From positions 27,058 to 91,057 of the forward strand of contig JAFYUS010000026.1 of the NCBI GenBank assembly GCA_017549505.1: DNA of 64,000 nucleotides, in the 5' to 3' direction. The translations under genes and the position numbers were made by a program. The notes beneath the pieces are model-generated. The model made no database searches and was not told the origin of the DNA. It saw only the letters and a program-made list of their open reading frames with translations. Below are positions 23,047 through 32,515 of the stretch, piece by piece (positions within the stretch are counted from its first letter, which is position 1; every line of letters begins with the position of its first letter). This DNA is from Bacteroidales bacterium (GTDB lineage: Bacteria; Bacteroidota; Bacteroidia; Bacteroidales; UBA932).

Positions 23047-25215
23047 TCAGGCTTTCTTCCAAAGTGTGAAACGGAATCCGACATGCGCCTTGAAGCCCAT
23101 AAGCGGTCCCCAGATACAGCTTGCATCAAACGACGGCTGTTCAGGTATTACATGACCGGCATCATTTCCCTGATAACCAAGGATCACATCCTTCTGACGG
23201 AAATTGGTAAGGTTCTCCACTCCGGCATATACATCCCAACCCTTGAAACGACGGGTCACCTGTCCGTAGAGAAGCGGATAAACCGGAGTACGTCCGTCCT
23301 TATATATAAGGTTACCGGAAGCATCCTTGAGGTCAGCCATGAAGTTATATACCCTGCATGAGCCGTTGAGGGACGCGGTGAAGTCGAAGATCCATTTATT
23401 CAGGTTAGTGGCGTACTGCATATTGAGGACTCCCTTGAAACGGCTAGTCATAGGCTTCTCGACCAGTCCCTGACCTGCAAGCTCTATCATAGCGTTTGTA
23501 TAACGACATGTAACTGTGATATTGAACCTTTCCACCGGATCCACCGAGAAATCAAGCTGATAATTATCTGTATAAGACCTGTTTCCATCCAGGGCATAGA
23601 AATCTATGGCATTTGTCAGATGCTCGTAATCCACAATCATCTGCTGGGCAAACTGGGTCCTGAAGTAATCAAAGCTAAGATATGTATTGGATGAAGATCC
23701 GAAAGGAAGGTAATATGTGACGTTACCTCCGAATGTCCATGCATCTTCAAGGATATGTTCATTAAAGGCTCCCACAAATGCCTTTCCTGTAGAAAAGACG
23801 CCGATATTGTCGATCAGAGGAGTTGCATATCTTACTCCACGTCCTCCGTTCGCTCTGATCACCACCTCCTCAACAGGCATATACTTCAAGGTCACGCGCG
23901 GAGAGAACTTACCGACAATCTTATCTCCAGACTTCTTGTAGAAATCCTGTCTCAATCCGGCGATTGCAGAGAACTTGTCACCTGCATGATAGGTATATTC
24001 TCCGAAGAATCCTCCTATCGCCATCATGGTAAGGCCATTGTCGGAAACATCCTGAAGCGCGACAAATCTCCTGAAATCCTCCATATAACGGTCATATGTC
24101 GCACTCATGCCCAAGGTGAACTTATGCGACTCGTTAATCTCGTTCTGGTAAAGAAGGTTACCGAATAACGAGTGCTGGTCTGCTATGTATTTGGTCGATC
24201 CGAAATACGAGTCCATATCCTGGTATGAATAATCTCCCACGAATGCGATATTCTGCGAATTGTCCTCACTGAGCGGAATTCCTACCTTCAGATATCCGTT
24301 CATAGAACGGTTCATGATATCTGAACCCCATGGATAAACCTTGTCCGCGGTACGGGGACCGAATTGATATGTATCCTTGTCATAGAATGCATTCTCTCCG
24401 TGCATACCCTTCATAATCTGTCCTCCGAGCCTGCTGTCCTGAAGGGCACGGACTCCGAAACGAACCTGCACTCCGTTGTCCGCCTGATAGAGCCAGCGGT
24501 TTGCAAGGTTGAACTGAAGCATCATAGGGTCATCGAGGAAACTGTCGTTGTTCATGTCGTGAGGCTTGATGTTTCCCGAGACATGACCGAGAATGACTGT
24601 GCTCCACTTGTATCCCATCTGAAGTGATGATGCTATGTTGAAGTCCACCTTAGAATCGCTCATTACAGCTGCATTGATGAAGAGCGGCTTCTCATCGGTA
24701 GGCTTGCGGTGCTCCATATTGATCTGTCCGGTCATAGACTCGACACCGTTGATGACAGATGATGCACCTTTGGCGATCTGGATACTCTCAAGCCACTGTC
24801 CGGGAACATAAGAAAGTCCGAAAGGAGCAGAAAGTCCTCGCATGACCGGACGGTTTTCGTCAAGCATCTGGGTATATACTCCTGAAAGTCCGAGGAGACG
24901 TATCTGACGTGCTCCGGTAACTGCATCGGAGTATCCTACAGTCACACTGGCAGAGTTCTCGAAACTTTCAGCAAGGTTGCAGCAAGCCATCTTGCAAAGG
25001 CCTGCAGCCGAAATCACTTCAGTACGCACTTCCTTCATCTTAGAAAGATAGTTTCCTGCCTGTCTTGTAGTGAAGACAGCAGCCTCAAGGCTGTCTGCAC
25101 GCTCTCCGTAAATCGAAGTGGTGTCGACAACCTGTCCGTTCTGGTCCACTACCTGGGCAGATGCGCCGATTGCAGTCATCAAGACTGCGAAAATGTATAT
25201 TATTGCCTTTTTCAT
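23047..25215 (-). CDS. TonB-dependent outer-membrane receptor (likely metal-related)
   Basis: A 722-residue outer-membrane receptor with a signal peptide (MKKAIIYIFAVLMTAIGASA). The plug domain (about 55-180) has VISAAGLCKMACCNLAESFE, then GARQIRLLGLSGVYTQML and the ESIQIAKGASSVINGVESMTGQIN box. The rest is a 22-strand barrel ending in a phenylalanine-type strand (HVGFRFTLWKKA). The CKMACC cluster in the plug and the following HMA gene point to a metal or metal-chelate ligand rather than a glycan; it is not a SusC type, as it lacks the long N-terminal extension and a SusD partner. A TAAATTTG -7 element is at 25251-25258. Confidence 0.88.
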   Translation of the reverse strand: MKKAIIYIFAVLMTAIGASAQVVDQNGQVVDTTSIYGERADSLEAAVFTTRQAGNYLSKMKEVRTEVISAAGLCKMACCNLAESFENSASVTVGYSDAVTGARQIRLLGLSGVYTQMLDENRPVMRGLSAPFGLSYVPGQWLESIQIAKGASSVINGVESMTGQINMEHRKPTDEKPLFINAAVMSDSKVDFNIASSLQMGYKWSTVILGHVSGNIKPHDMNNDSFLDDPMMLQFNLANRWLYQADNGVQVRFGVRALQDSRLGGQIMKGMHGENAFYDKDTYQFGPRTADKVYPWGSDIMNRSMNGYLKVGIPLSEDNSQNIAFVGDYSYQDMDSYFGSTKYIADQHSLFGNLLYQNEINESHKFTLGMSATYDRYMEDFRRFVALQDVSDNGLTMMAIGGFFGEYTYHAGDKFSAIAGLRQDFYKKSGDKIVGKFSPRVTLKYMPVEEVVIRANGGRGVRYATPLIDNIGVFSTGKAFVGAFNEHILEDAWTFGGNVTYYLPFGSSSNTYLSFDYFRTQFAQQMIVDYEHLTNAIDFYALDGNRSYTDNYQLDFSVDPVERFNITVTCRYTNAMIELAGQGLVEKPMTSRFKGVLNMQYATNLNKWIFDFTASLNGSCRVYNFMADLKDASGNLIYKDGRTPVYPLLYGQVTRRFKGWDVYAGVENLTNFRQKDVILGYQGNDAGHVIPEQPSFDASCIWGPLMGFKAHVGFRFTLWKKA

Positions 25216-25250
25216 AGTCTAACAAGCTTACTTATCTTCAAATCAATCAG

Positions 25251-25258
25251 CAAATTTA
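25251..25258 (-). promoter_or_regulatory. -7 element TAAATTTG for the TonB-receptor operon
   Basis: Exact TAnnTTTG on the minus strand, 35 bases before the receptor start codon. Confidence 0.5.
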
Positions 25259-25291
25259 CGAAAAACACTCTAAACTAAAATATTTTTGTAG

Positions 25292-25299
25292 TACATTTG
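25292..25299 (+). promoter_or_regulatory. -7 element TACATTTG for sppA
   Basis: Exact TAnnTTTG on the plus strand, 62 bases before the sppA ATG; no clear -33 at 19-21 bases. Confidence 0.45.
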
Positions 25300-25361
25300 T
25301 ATCTGATGCGTCAAATATTGCAGATCAACATACATCATAAACGAACTAAAATCAAATCATC

Positions 25362-27137
25362 ATGAAAGAGTTTGTAAAGATGACCCTTGCTGTCATAGCG
25401 GGTCTTTTCATTTTCGGATTTGTGGCGTTCTTCCTCTCATTCGCCATGATCGGAGCAGTAGCGGCATTAGGCGAAAGTCAGCCGGTAATGCCTAGGGAAG
25501 CAGTCCTCAAGATAGACATGAGCACCTTCACTCTGAGCGAACAGAGCATCGAAGCCAATCCTATGGATGTGCTTATGGCAGGAGGAACAGCTGTGGAATC
25601 TCTCGGCATCTATAATGCCATCAACGCAATCAATGCTGCCGCTGCCGATCCTGCAGTCAAGTTCATATACATGAAGCCGGACGGACTCAGCGGCGGAACA
25701 GCCCAGATAGAAGAATTCCGCAAGGCTCTCGTCAACTTCCGCAAGAGCGGCAAGGCCATCGTATCATATATCGAGAACCCTGGAAACGGAAGCTACTACC
25801 TCGCATCTGTTTCTGACAAGATCTTCATGACTCCGCATGATGGCGCCATGAATACATTTACAGGTCTCAGCTCCCAGATGATATTCCTCAAGGATCTCCT
25901 TGACAGACTTGGTGTCAACGTCCAGCTGATCCGTCACGGAAAATACAAGTCAGCAGGAGAAATGTTCGTAAGAAACTCATCAAGCAAGGAGAATCTCGAG
26001 CAGAACACGGAGATGGTAGAGTCCCTCTGGGGTACATGGGCATCTGAAATCGCACAGTCGAGAGGAATAAGCGCAGATGACCTCAACGCGCTCCTCAACA
26101 ATCTCGAGCTCAACTTCCCTACCGACTGGGTGGAGCACGGACTCGTAGACGAGCTTCTCAATTACAACCAGCTCGAAGACAAACTCTGCGACCTTTTCGT
26201 AGCGGACAAATATGAGGATGTCAAGGGAATCTCTCTTAACGACTATGCCACATTGAAGAACACAGTGAACTTCAAGGCAAAGAAGAAGGTTGCAGTCATC
26301 TATGCTACCGGAGACATCGTTGACGGAGATGCAAAGGAAAACGTTGCCGGCAACCGTTTTGCAAAGATAATTTCTGACGTAAGAAAAGATTCAAGCGTAT
26401 ACGCTGTCGTACTGAGAGTGAATTCTCCCGGAGGAAGCGTACTCGCATCTGAAAAGATCAAGGCTGAGCTCGACCTTCTCAGGGAGTACAAGCCGATCAT
26501 TGCATCATACGGAGATTATGCGGCATCTGGCGGATATTGGATCTCAGCAAACTGCGACAAGATCTACTCCAATGCATCGACACTTACAGGATCCATCGGA
26601 GTATTCAGCATGATTCCTGATCTGGGAGGCGTCGTAAAGAACAAACTGCATGTGAACATAACTCCTGTAAACTCAAACGAGCACAGCGACATGTACAACG
26701 GATTCAGAGCTCTCGACAAGAAGGAGCTTGACTATATGCAGGCTTCGGTAGAGAATATCTATGATAAGTTCACCAAGCTCGTATCCGAAGGCCGCGGAAT
26801 GCCTGTTGCAAGAGTTGACGAGATCGCACAGGGTCGCGTATGGAGCGGAGCGGATGCACTCGGAATCGGACTCGTGGATGAGATCGGAACAATCGAAGAT
26901 GCAATCAACTATGCAGCGCTTTCGATTGAGGGCGTGACCGGCGTACAGGACGTACAGGTAGTCGGATATCCAAAACCTCAGACCCCTATGGAAGCACTTC
27001 TTGAGTCACTCACAGGCGAGACCAATGCATTTGCAGGAACAGCATTTGAAGGTATTGCAGATGCATTCCAGGAGTTTGGAAAGCAGGATTCAGGCAAGGC
27101 ATACGCACGCATGCCTTACGTCATTACCGTAGAATAG
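25362..27137 (+). CDS. sppA: Signal peptide peptidase SppA, long (67K) type
   Basis: A 591-residue membrane-anchored S49 serine peptidase that digests leftover signal peptides. An N-terminal transmembrane helix (about 7-35) is followed by two tandem S49 domains. The catalytic Lys lies in the first (LIRHGKYKSAGEMF, about 196) and the Ser in the second (LTGSIGVFSM, about 410), as in the E. coli 67K enzyme. The end overlaps the convergent tilS gene by 14 bases. Confidence 0.94.
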   Translation: MKEFVKMTLAVIAGLFIFGFVAFFLSFAMIGAVAALGESQPVMPREAVLKIDMSTFTLSEQSIEANPMDVLMAGGTAVESLGIYNAINAINAAAADPAVKFIYMKPDGLSGGTAQIEEFRKALVNFRKSGKAIVSYIENPGNGSYYLASVSDKIFMTPHDGAMNTFTGLSSQMIFLKDLLDRLGVNVQLIRHGKYKSAGEMFVRNSSSKENLEQNTEMVESLWGTWASEIAQSRGISADDLNALLNNLELNFPTDWVEHGLVDELLNYNQLEDKLCDLFVADKYEDVKGISLNDYATLKNTVNFKAKKKVAVIYATGDIVDGDAKENVAGNRFAKIISDVRKDSSVYAVVLRVNSPGGSVLASEKIKAELDLLREYKPIIASYGDYAASGGYWISANCDKIYSNASTLTGSIGVFSMIPDLGGVVKNKLHVNITPVNSNEHSDMYNGFRALDKKELDYMQASVENIYDKFTKLVSEGRGMPVARVDEIAQGRVWSGADALGIGLVDEIGTIEDAINYAALSIEGVTGVQDVQVVGYPKPQTPMEALLESLTGETNAFAGTAFEGIADAFQEFGKQDSGKAYARMPYVITVE

Positions 27138-28497
27138 TGATGCGGACTACAGAATGTGTTGACGGGCGGACTTTATAACGGTCATCAATCCTGACCCCGG
27201 CTACTCCGGCAATATGTCCGGATTCAGCCATCCCCTCAGTCTGAACATCTGCAATCATTACTGCAGAAGTCTTCATCAAAGAATCATACTTAAGGTCAGC
27301 GAAAAGGTCGCTGACCTTTTTCTTTCCCCTCATTCCAAGAGGAACCAGCCAGTCTCCATCGCGCCATCCGCGAAGCACGAAAGGGAATTTCAGTCTTTCG
27401 GCGTCAAGGACAAGCGTGCCTTCCGGCTGCTTGAGCGGCATGTCGGCTGTCCAGTCCAAGACTTCCACCTTGAATGCCATGCCGTTGAAATGGTATGTAC
27501 CCGCACCTCTTACCGGCATTATATCATTGCCGGCAGGGCCGGCAATCTTCCGGGCGATGCGAAATCCGCCCCTCTCTGTAAGTACCACATAGTCATCAGC
27601 CTCGAAGCGCTTGCCCGAGATGGTTCTGTCAGAAGACAGAAGATTCTCCATAGAAGCCAAGGTAGAGGAGTTGAATCCGTAAGGTTCCAGGATATGGTAA
27701 AGGAGGTAGCGCCAATGTTTTCTGGACAAGAGATCGTCATAAGAGATCCTCACGTCGCTTCGCCCCTCAGGATGACGTGACAGGGCATCAGCTGAAATGG
27801 CAGCAATCTCCTTCTGACAATAGTCAGAAACTATCTCCTCCGCCTCTGAAAGATATCCCATCTCGCGATTAATTGTCCTGATGAATGAAGGATTGATCCT
27901 TTCAAATATTGGGAAAGCCTCATTACGGAGCATATTCCTTTTATACTCGGACGAGAAATTTGTGCTGTCGTTGCGATAACGGATCCTGTTGGCAAGGGCG
28001 AATCCTTCTATCTGCTTACGCGTCATGTCCAGAAGCGGGCGTATCAGCTTCGCTGACGCCCCTTCGGAATACGGGATGTCCGAAACCGGAGACATCCCCG
28101 TAAGTCCTTTGATGCCTGAACCGCGAAGCAGGTTCAGCATCAATGTCTCCGCATTGTCGTTTGCATTATGGGCGACAGCCACTTCATCATACCCCTCTGA
28201 AGTACAGAGCTCGGCGAACCAGCGGTAGCGGAGTTCACGGGCGGCCATCTCGATGCTGACGCCATGGTCTGCTGCATATTCCCTGGTGTCGAATGTCCTG
28301 ACATGGAACCTGACGCCGTGTTCTTCCGCCCACAGGCGCACAAGCTCTTCATCTCCGTCGCTTTCCTCACCACGGAGTCTGAAATTGCAATGTGCTACAG
28401 CAAGGCACTCACAAGGATAACGGCGGACAAAGATCTCCGCCATACACATGGAGTCAATGCCGCCGCTAACTGCCAGAAGTGTCTTCTTATCAGACAT
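27124..28497 (-). CDS. tilS: tRNA(Ile)-lysidine synthase
   Basis: A 457-residue cytoplasmic enzyme that converts C34 of tRNA-Ile(CAU) to lysidine, changing its reading from AUG to AUA. The PP-loop SGGIDSM is at residues 10-16, followed by AHNANDNAETLMLNLLRGSGIKGLTGM (about 105-130). The C-terminal TilS domain holds LRGWRDGDWLVPLGMRGKKKVSDLF (about 375-400). About residues 240-249 (SRHPEGRSDV) are encoded by a REP-like sequence. The start codon overlaps the stop of the DUF3078 gene by one base (TAATG), so proS, DUF3078 and tilS form one operon. Confidence 0.93.
   Translation of the reverse strand: MSDKKTLLAVSGGIDSMCMAEIFVRRYPCECLAVAHCNFRLRGEESDGDEELVRLWAEEHGVRFHVRTFDTREYAADHGVSIEMAARELRYRWFAELCTSEGYDEVAVAHNANDNAETLMLNLLRGSGIKGLTGMSPVSDIPYSEGASAKLIRPLLDMTRKQIEGFALANRIRYRNDSTNFSSEYKRNMLRNEAFPIFERINPSFIRTINREMGYLSEAEEIVSDYCQKEIAAISADALSRHPEGRSDVRISYDDLLSRKHWRYLLYHILEPYGFNSSTLASMENLLSSDRTISGKRFEADDYVVLTERGGFRIARKIAGPAGNDIMPVRGAGTYHFNGMAFKVEVLDWTADMPLKQPEGTLVLDAERLKFPFVLRGWRDGDWLVPLGMRGKKKVSDLFADLKYDSLMKTSAVMIADVQTEGMAESGHIAGVAGVRIDDRYKVRPSTHSVVRITILR
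27751..27779. repeat. REP-like element embedded in tilS
   Basis: The minus-strand sequence, which begins cacgtcatcctgaggggcga and continues agcgacgtg, matches the TCATCCTGAGGGGCGAAGCGACG type of dispersed intergenic element. It has short complementary ends (cacgtc/gacgtg). It is read in frame as RHPEGRSDV within TilS. Confidence 0.5.
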
Positions 28498-29597
28498 TAT
28501 TTCTTGCTTGCGATTGTCCAGGTAAAACCAAAGAGCATAGATTCCTTGAACTGTACCCTCTGTTTTGTAAGCCCGTCCTTCTCACTGAAGATCATCACCT
28601 TGTCATCATAAATCATATTTGTTGTCAAGGTCAGGGAGAAATACTTGGCAAGTTTCCAATCAAAACGGTTATCCCAGTTCACACGGAGATTCTCAGGCTT
28701 GTCCAGATAGTTGGAGAAGAGTACAAGCTGCGAGGTATACTTGAAATTCTCGTTAACATTCAATGCGATATCAGCCTTGACCTGGGCACCGAATTCGAAA
28801 CGTGCACTCTTGTAATAAGAACCAAGATCATCCGCTGTGACATTGCTCAGATCCGCATCTATGTACTCATCCTTGAGATGCATACCGTAGTTCTTTCTCA
28901 GCACCTCGTTCCTTACGATCACGACACCTCCTGTAACAGGGGCGATATTGAGCGAAAGCCACTTTGCGGGCTTCACATCGATACCGACCGCGAGATTGGT
29001 ATATGCAGGAGCAAGGAATCCGGACTTGATCTTACGGGCATCCTTCCAAAGCTTTACCTGATCCTTATGCTTAAGGTCATTCAGATTGGGAACATTGCCT
29101 TCTGCATCCGCAGGAACAGAAGGAGTCAGGTAGTCATATCCTGTGTTGAACTGAGACTTGAAGTCGTAGTTGACAGAAAGGGAGAAGTTCTTCATGTTGG
29201 CATTCTTGTATCCGAACTTGCTCTCGAGATAGATTCTGTCGTCACTCTTCTGGAGGATCGGCTTCGATGATGCATATACGAATCCGTAATCAAGCTGAAG
29301 ACGGTTGTTCCAGAACAGGTCGTTCTTCTTGTAGTTCGCATTACCATCTACGAAAGCCTGAAGAGTAACAGTATTGTCTCCACCGGCCGCCCAGTTTGTA
29401 AGGGATGTCTGACCGAACTTTATGTTTGTCTTGAGAGATTCAGTCCAATAATTAGGCTTCACAACCTTTGGAGCTTCTTCCTGAGCTGCAGTTATCTCCA
29501 TTGCAGCATCGGCGACAGCTTTCAGCGCATCGTTATTCTGCGCCCAACCACATACACCGGTGAGAACACCGGCCAAAACTACAATTATCTTCTTCAT
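28497..29597 (-). CDS. DUF3078 outer-membrane protein
   Basis: A 366-residue protein with a signal peptide (MKKIIVVLAGVLTGVCGWAQ) and a beta-rich body ending in an aromatic strand (MLFGFTWTIASKK), typical of a small outer-membrane barrel. The segment KFGQTSLTNWAAGGDNTVTL (about 57-77) is the hallmark of DUF3078, a Bacteroidota family without known function. It starts three bases after the proS stop and its own stop overlaps the tilS start, so it is locked between two translation genes. Role unknown. Confidence 0.85.
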   Translation of the reverse strand: MKKIIVVLAGVLTGVCGWAQNNDALKAVADAAMEITAAQEEAPKVVKPNYWTESLKTNIKFGQTSLTNWAAGGDNTVTLQAFVDGNANYKKNDLFWNNRLQLDYGFVYASSKPILQKSDDRIYLESKFGYKNANMKNFSLSVNYDFKSQFNTGYDYLTPSVPADAEGNVPNLNDLKHKDQVKLWKDARKIKSGFLAPAYTNLAVGIDVKPAKWLSLNIAPVTGGVVIVRNEVLRKNYGMHLKDEYIDADLSNVTADDLGSYYKSARFEFGAQVKADIALNVNENFKYTSQLVLFSNYLDKPENLRVNWDNRFDWKLAKYFSLTLTTNMIYDDKVMIFSEKDGLTKQRVQFKESMLFGFTWTIASKK

Positions 29598-29600
29598 ATA

Positions 29601-31082
29601 TTAATAGGAAATAGCAAACAGAACACGACGGCTTGACGGCTTGCCTGAGTAGATACATGTACCCTCTTCCTCACATACAGCACTGTCAACAGGGATACAA
29701 CGGATAGTAGCCTTTGTCTCTTCCTTGATCTTCTCCTCAGTCTCCGGAGTACCGTCCCAGTGACAGAGAAGGAATCCACCCTTGGTGATCTCTTCCTTGA
29801 ACTCTTCCCATGTATCGACCTTACGAATGCTGTCATCACGGAACTTGAGCGCCTTAGCATAGATATTTGCCTGGATATCATCAAGAAGCGCTGCAATCAC
29901 ATCAGCCACTCCTTCCTGAGAATGCGAAGACTTCTCGCATGTATCACGACGTGCAAGCTCGACTGTACCGTTCTCAAGGTCACGTGCACCCATTGCAAGA
30001 CGTACAGGAACACCCTTGAGTTCCCACTCTGCAAACTTGAAGCCCGGACGGAGAGTATCGCGGTTATCGATCTTCACGCTTATACCCTTAGCCTCGAGAT
30101 CCTTCTTGAAAGAATACATCTTGTCAAGGATAGCGTTGTTCACTGTCTCATCCTTACCTGTGATAGGAACCATCACGACCTGGATCGGTGCAAGCTTCGG
30201 AGGAAGCACAAGACCGTTATCATCACCATGAGCCATGATGAGAGCTCCCATCAGACGTGTTGAAACACCCCATGATGTAGCCCATACATATTCCTGCTTT
30301 CCTTCCTTGTTTGTGAACTGAACGTCGAACGCCTTTGCGAAATTCTGTCCGAGGAAGTGAGATGTACCAGCCTGAAGAGCCTTGCCGTCCTGCATGAGAG
30401 CCTCGATTGTCATTGTATCGAGAGCGCCTGCAAAACGCTCATTAGGGCTCTTATGTCCGACTACTACAGGCACACCCATATAGTTACGTGCAAAGTCAGC
30501 ATATACATTCACCATCTTCATTGTCTCCTCTTCAGCCTCCTGGCGTGTCGCATGAGCCGTATGTCCTTCCTGCCAGAGGAACTCGGCAGTACGGAGGAAA
30601 AGACGGGTACGCATCTCCCAACGTACTACATTAGCCCACTGGTTGCAGAGGATCGGGAGATCTCTCCATGAAGTAACCCAGTTCTTGTAGGTATTCCAGA
30701 TGATTGTCTCCGATGTAGGTCGTACGATAAGTTCCTCCTCGAGTCTTGCCGAAGGGTCTACAACGACACCGTTACCGTCCGGATCGGCCATGAGCCTGTG
30801 GTGGGTCACCACTGCACATTCCTTCGCAAATCCCTCTACATGCTCTGCCTCACGGCTGAGGAACGATTTAGGGATGAAAAGCGGGAAATATGCGTTTACG
30901 TGTCCTGTCTCCTTGAACATCTTGTCAAGCACCTCATGCATCTTCTCCCAGATTGCATAACCGTACGGCTTTATCACCATACATCCTCTTACTGCAGAAC
31001 GCTCTGCAAGGTCTGCCTTTACAACAAGATTGTCATACCACTGTGAATAGTTGTCCGATCTCTTGGTTACTTCTTTTGCCAT
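29601..31082 (-). CDS. proS: Prolyl-tRNA synthetase (archaeal/eukaryotic-like type)
   Basis: A 493-residue class II synthetase that charges tRNA-Pro. I chose the ATG at 31082 ([20 protein letters not shown]); the longer frame adds 31 residues unlike the family. Class II motifs are visible: motif 2 in [26 protein letters not shown], and [14 protein letters not shown]. There is no large INS editing domain between motifs 2 and 3, and the C-terminal zinc-binding-like domain ([12 protein letters not shown]) marks the type 3 form common in Bacteroidota. It heads the operon with the DUF3078 gene and tilS. Confidence 0.95.
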   Translation of the reverse strand: MAKEVTKRSDNYSQWYDNLVVKADLAERSAVRGCMVIKPYGYAIWEKMHEVLDKMFKETGHVNAYFPLFIPKSFLSREAEHVEGFAKECAVVTHHRLMADPDGNGVVVDPSARLEEELIVRPTSETIIWNTYKNWVTSWRDLPILCNQWANVVRWEMRTRLFLRTAEFLWQEGHTAHATRQEAEEETMKMVNVYADFARNYMGVPVVVGHKSPNERFAGALDTMTIEALMQDGKALQAGTSHFLGQNFAKAFDVQFTNKEGKQEYVWATSWGVSTRLMGALIMAHGDDNGLVLPPKLAPIQVVMVPITGKDETVNNAILDKMYSFKKDLEAKGISVKIDNRDTLRPGFKFAEWELKGVPVRLAMGARDLENGTVELARRDTCEKSSHSQEGVADVIAALLDDIQANIYAKALKFRDDSIRKVDTWEEFKEEITKGGFLLCHWDGTPETEEKIKEETKATIRCIPVDSAVCEEEGTCIYSGKPSSRRVLFAISY

Positions 31083-31223
31083 TGTATTTTGCTTTTTATT
31101 GTTTTTTTGCTTATCATTGTGCTTGAATGCATTGGTTTGCAACGCTGCAAAAGCGGTACAGTTATTGCATATCAAACCAGGATGCGAAGATACGAAATTA
31201 TTATCATATAAGGAGAAAAGAAT

Positions 31224-32489
31224 ATGAAAAAGAGTTCAGTTATGATGATTGCCGCCGCATTGATCCTATCTTCATGCGGAACATTCACCAGCCTGATATC
31301 ATCTGCGGACGGGCAGAAATTCCAGGACGGAATCTACGCCAACACTCCGGACTTCCTTACTAAAGAGGAGAAGAATGCCGGCAAGGCTGAAACAGAAGCA
31401 CTCATAGCACAGACCAAGGAATCTCCGATATATCTTTTCGGTGACAAGAAAGACACCATAATGATTCCTGACAACTACGCTGCCACCATAAAATATGACA
31501 AGAGCATAGGCAGTACTGTTGTCACAGTCGGAGAAAACCCCTATGACTGGAGGAACAACCTCAACCCATGGTCCTACTACACGCCATACAGCATCGGAAG
31601 CTCATGGTACTGGAGCAGGCACTGGGGTCCGTATTGGAGCATGTCTCCATGGAGGTACAGCTGGCACGACCCATGGTACTGGGGATGGAGCGATCCTTGG
31701 TATTACGGCGGCTATTGGGGAAGATGGTATGATCCATGGAACTACTGGGGCTATTGGGGATGGAACGACCCTTGGTACTACACGGGATATTGGGGAATGC
31801 ATTACCCATGGTATCCGCATTATGCCGGATGGTACGGAGGATTCGGCCCACACTGGCATCATGGCCACGGACATGGTCCCGGCATCGGCAGCGGCGGACA
31901 TTTCGGAAGCAGGACATGGTACGGACCGCGCCACGAGACCCAGACTGATACAAGGGTATTTACAGACAGCGGGACAAGGACCACAGTCAGAAGAGGAACC
32001 GGAACAAGCAGCAGTACAAGCAGAGGCACAATAAGCTCCGGCAGCACCTCACGCAGTTCCAGCGCCACAAAGGTATCCTCTGGCACATCTGCAGCAAGAA
32101 GGAGCGTGACAAGACAGAACACTGCTGTCTCATCAAGCAGCCAGAGTACAGCTTCCAAGCCATCAGGCTCAGCAGCGACAAGACCGACATACAGAAGACC
32201 TTCTGTGTCGTCATCATCCGGCTCAGGCAACGCTTCATACACAAGAGGAGACAGCGGTTCAAGCAGCCAGAGCAGAGGTACGACAGGCAGCAGCTCGACT
32301 GTATCAAGGAGTTCATCAAGCTACAACAGCAACTCATCATCAAGCAGTTACAGCCGCAGCTCATCATCGACATCAACTAGATCGTCAAGCTACAGCAGCG
32401 GAAGCAGCGGCGGATACAGCAGAGGAAGTTCTGGCGGCGGAAGCTATGGCGGTGGCAGCAGAGGCGGTTCATCGGGCGGAAGAAGATAA
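31224..32489 (+). CDS. Low-complexity lipoprotein with Trp/Tyr/Pro/Gly-rich and Ser-rich regions
   Basis: A 421-residue lipoprotein (lipobox LSSC, Cys about 18) preceded by a strong Shine-Dalgarno-like aaggag at 31209-31214. After a folded N-terminal part (about 19-95) comes an aromatic stretch (about 98-215) of repeating [17 protein letters not shown] and [11 protein letters not shown] units. A GHGHG patch and a Ser/Thr/Arg-rich tail (about 245-421) ending in Gly-Ser-Gly repeats follow. Such proteins recur in Bacteroidales without known function. The composition suggests an extended, sticky or phase-separating surface segment; that is inference. The porin-like gene follows 26 bases later. 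Confidence 0.75.
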   Translation: MKKSSVMMIAAALILSSCGTFTSLISSADGQKFQDGIYANTPDFLTKEEKNAGKAETEALIAQTKESPIYLFGDKKDTIMIPDNYAATIKYDKSIGSTVVTVGENPYDWRNNLNPWSYYTPYSIGSSWYWSRHWGPYWSMSPWRYSWHDPWYWGWSDPWYYGGYWGRWYDPWNYWGYWGWNDPWYYTGYWGMHYPWYPHYAGWYGGFGPHWHHGHGHGPGIGSGGHFGSRTWYGPRHETQTDTRVFTDSGTRTTVRRGTGTSSSTSRGTISSGSTSRSSSATKVSSGTSAARRSVTRQNTAVSSSSQSTASKPSGSAATRPTYRRPSVSSSSGSGNASYTRGDSGSSSQSRGTTGSSSTVSRSSSSYNSNSSSSSYSRSSSSTSTRSSSYSSGSSGGYSRGSSGGGSYGGGSRGGSSGGRR

Positions 32490-32515
32490 GGAAAAACCAT
32501 TAAGACTGATATATC

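Noticed and set aside
31561-31953. Long open frames on the minus strand opposite the aromatic lipoprotein
   Set aside because: They mirror the low-complexity Trp/Tyr/Gly codons of the plus-strand gene, have no ribosome site or signal, and resemble no protein.
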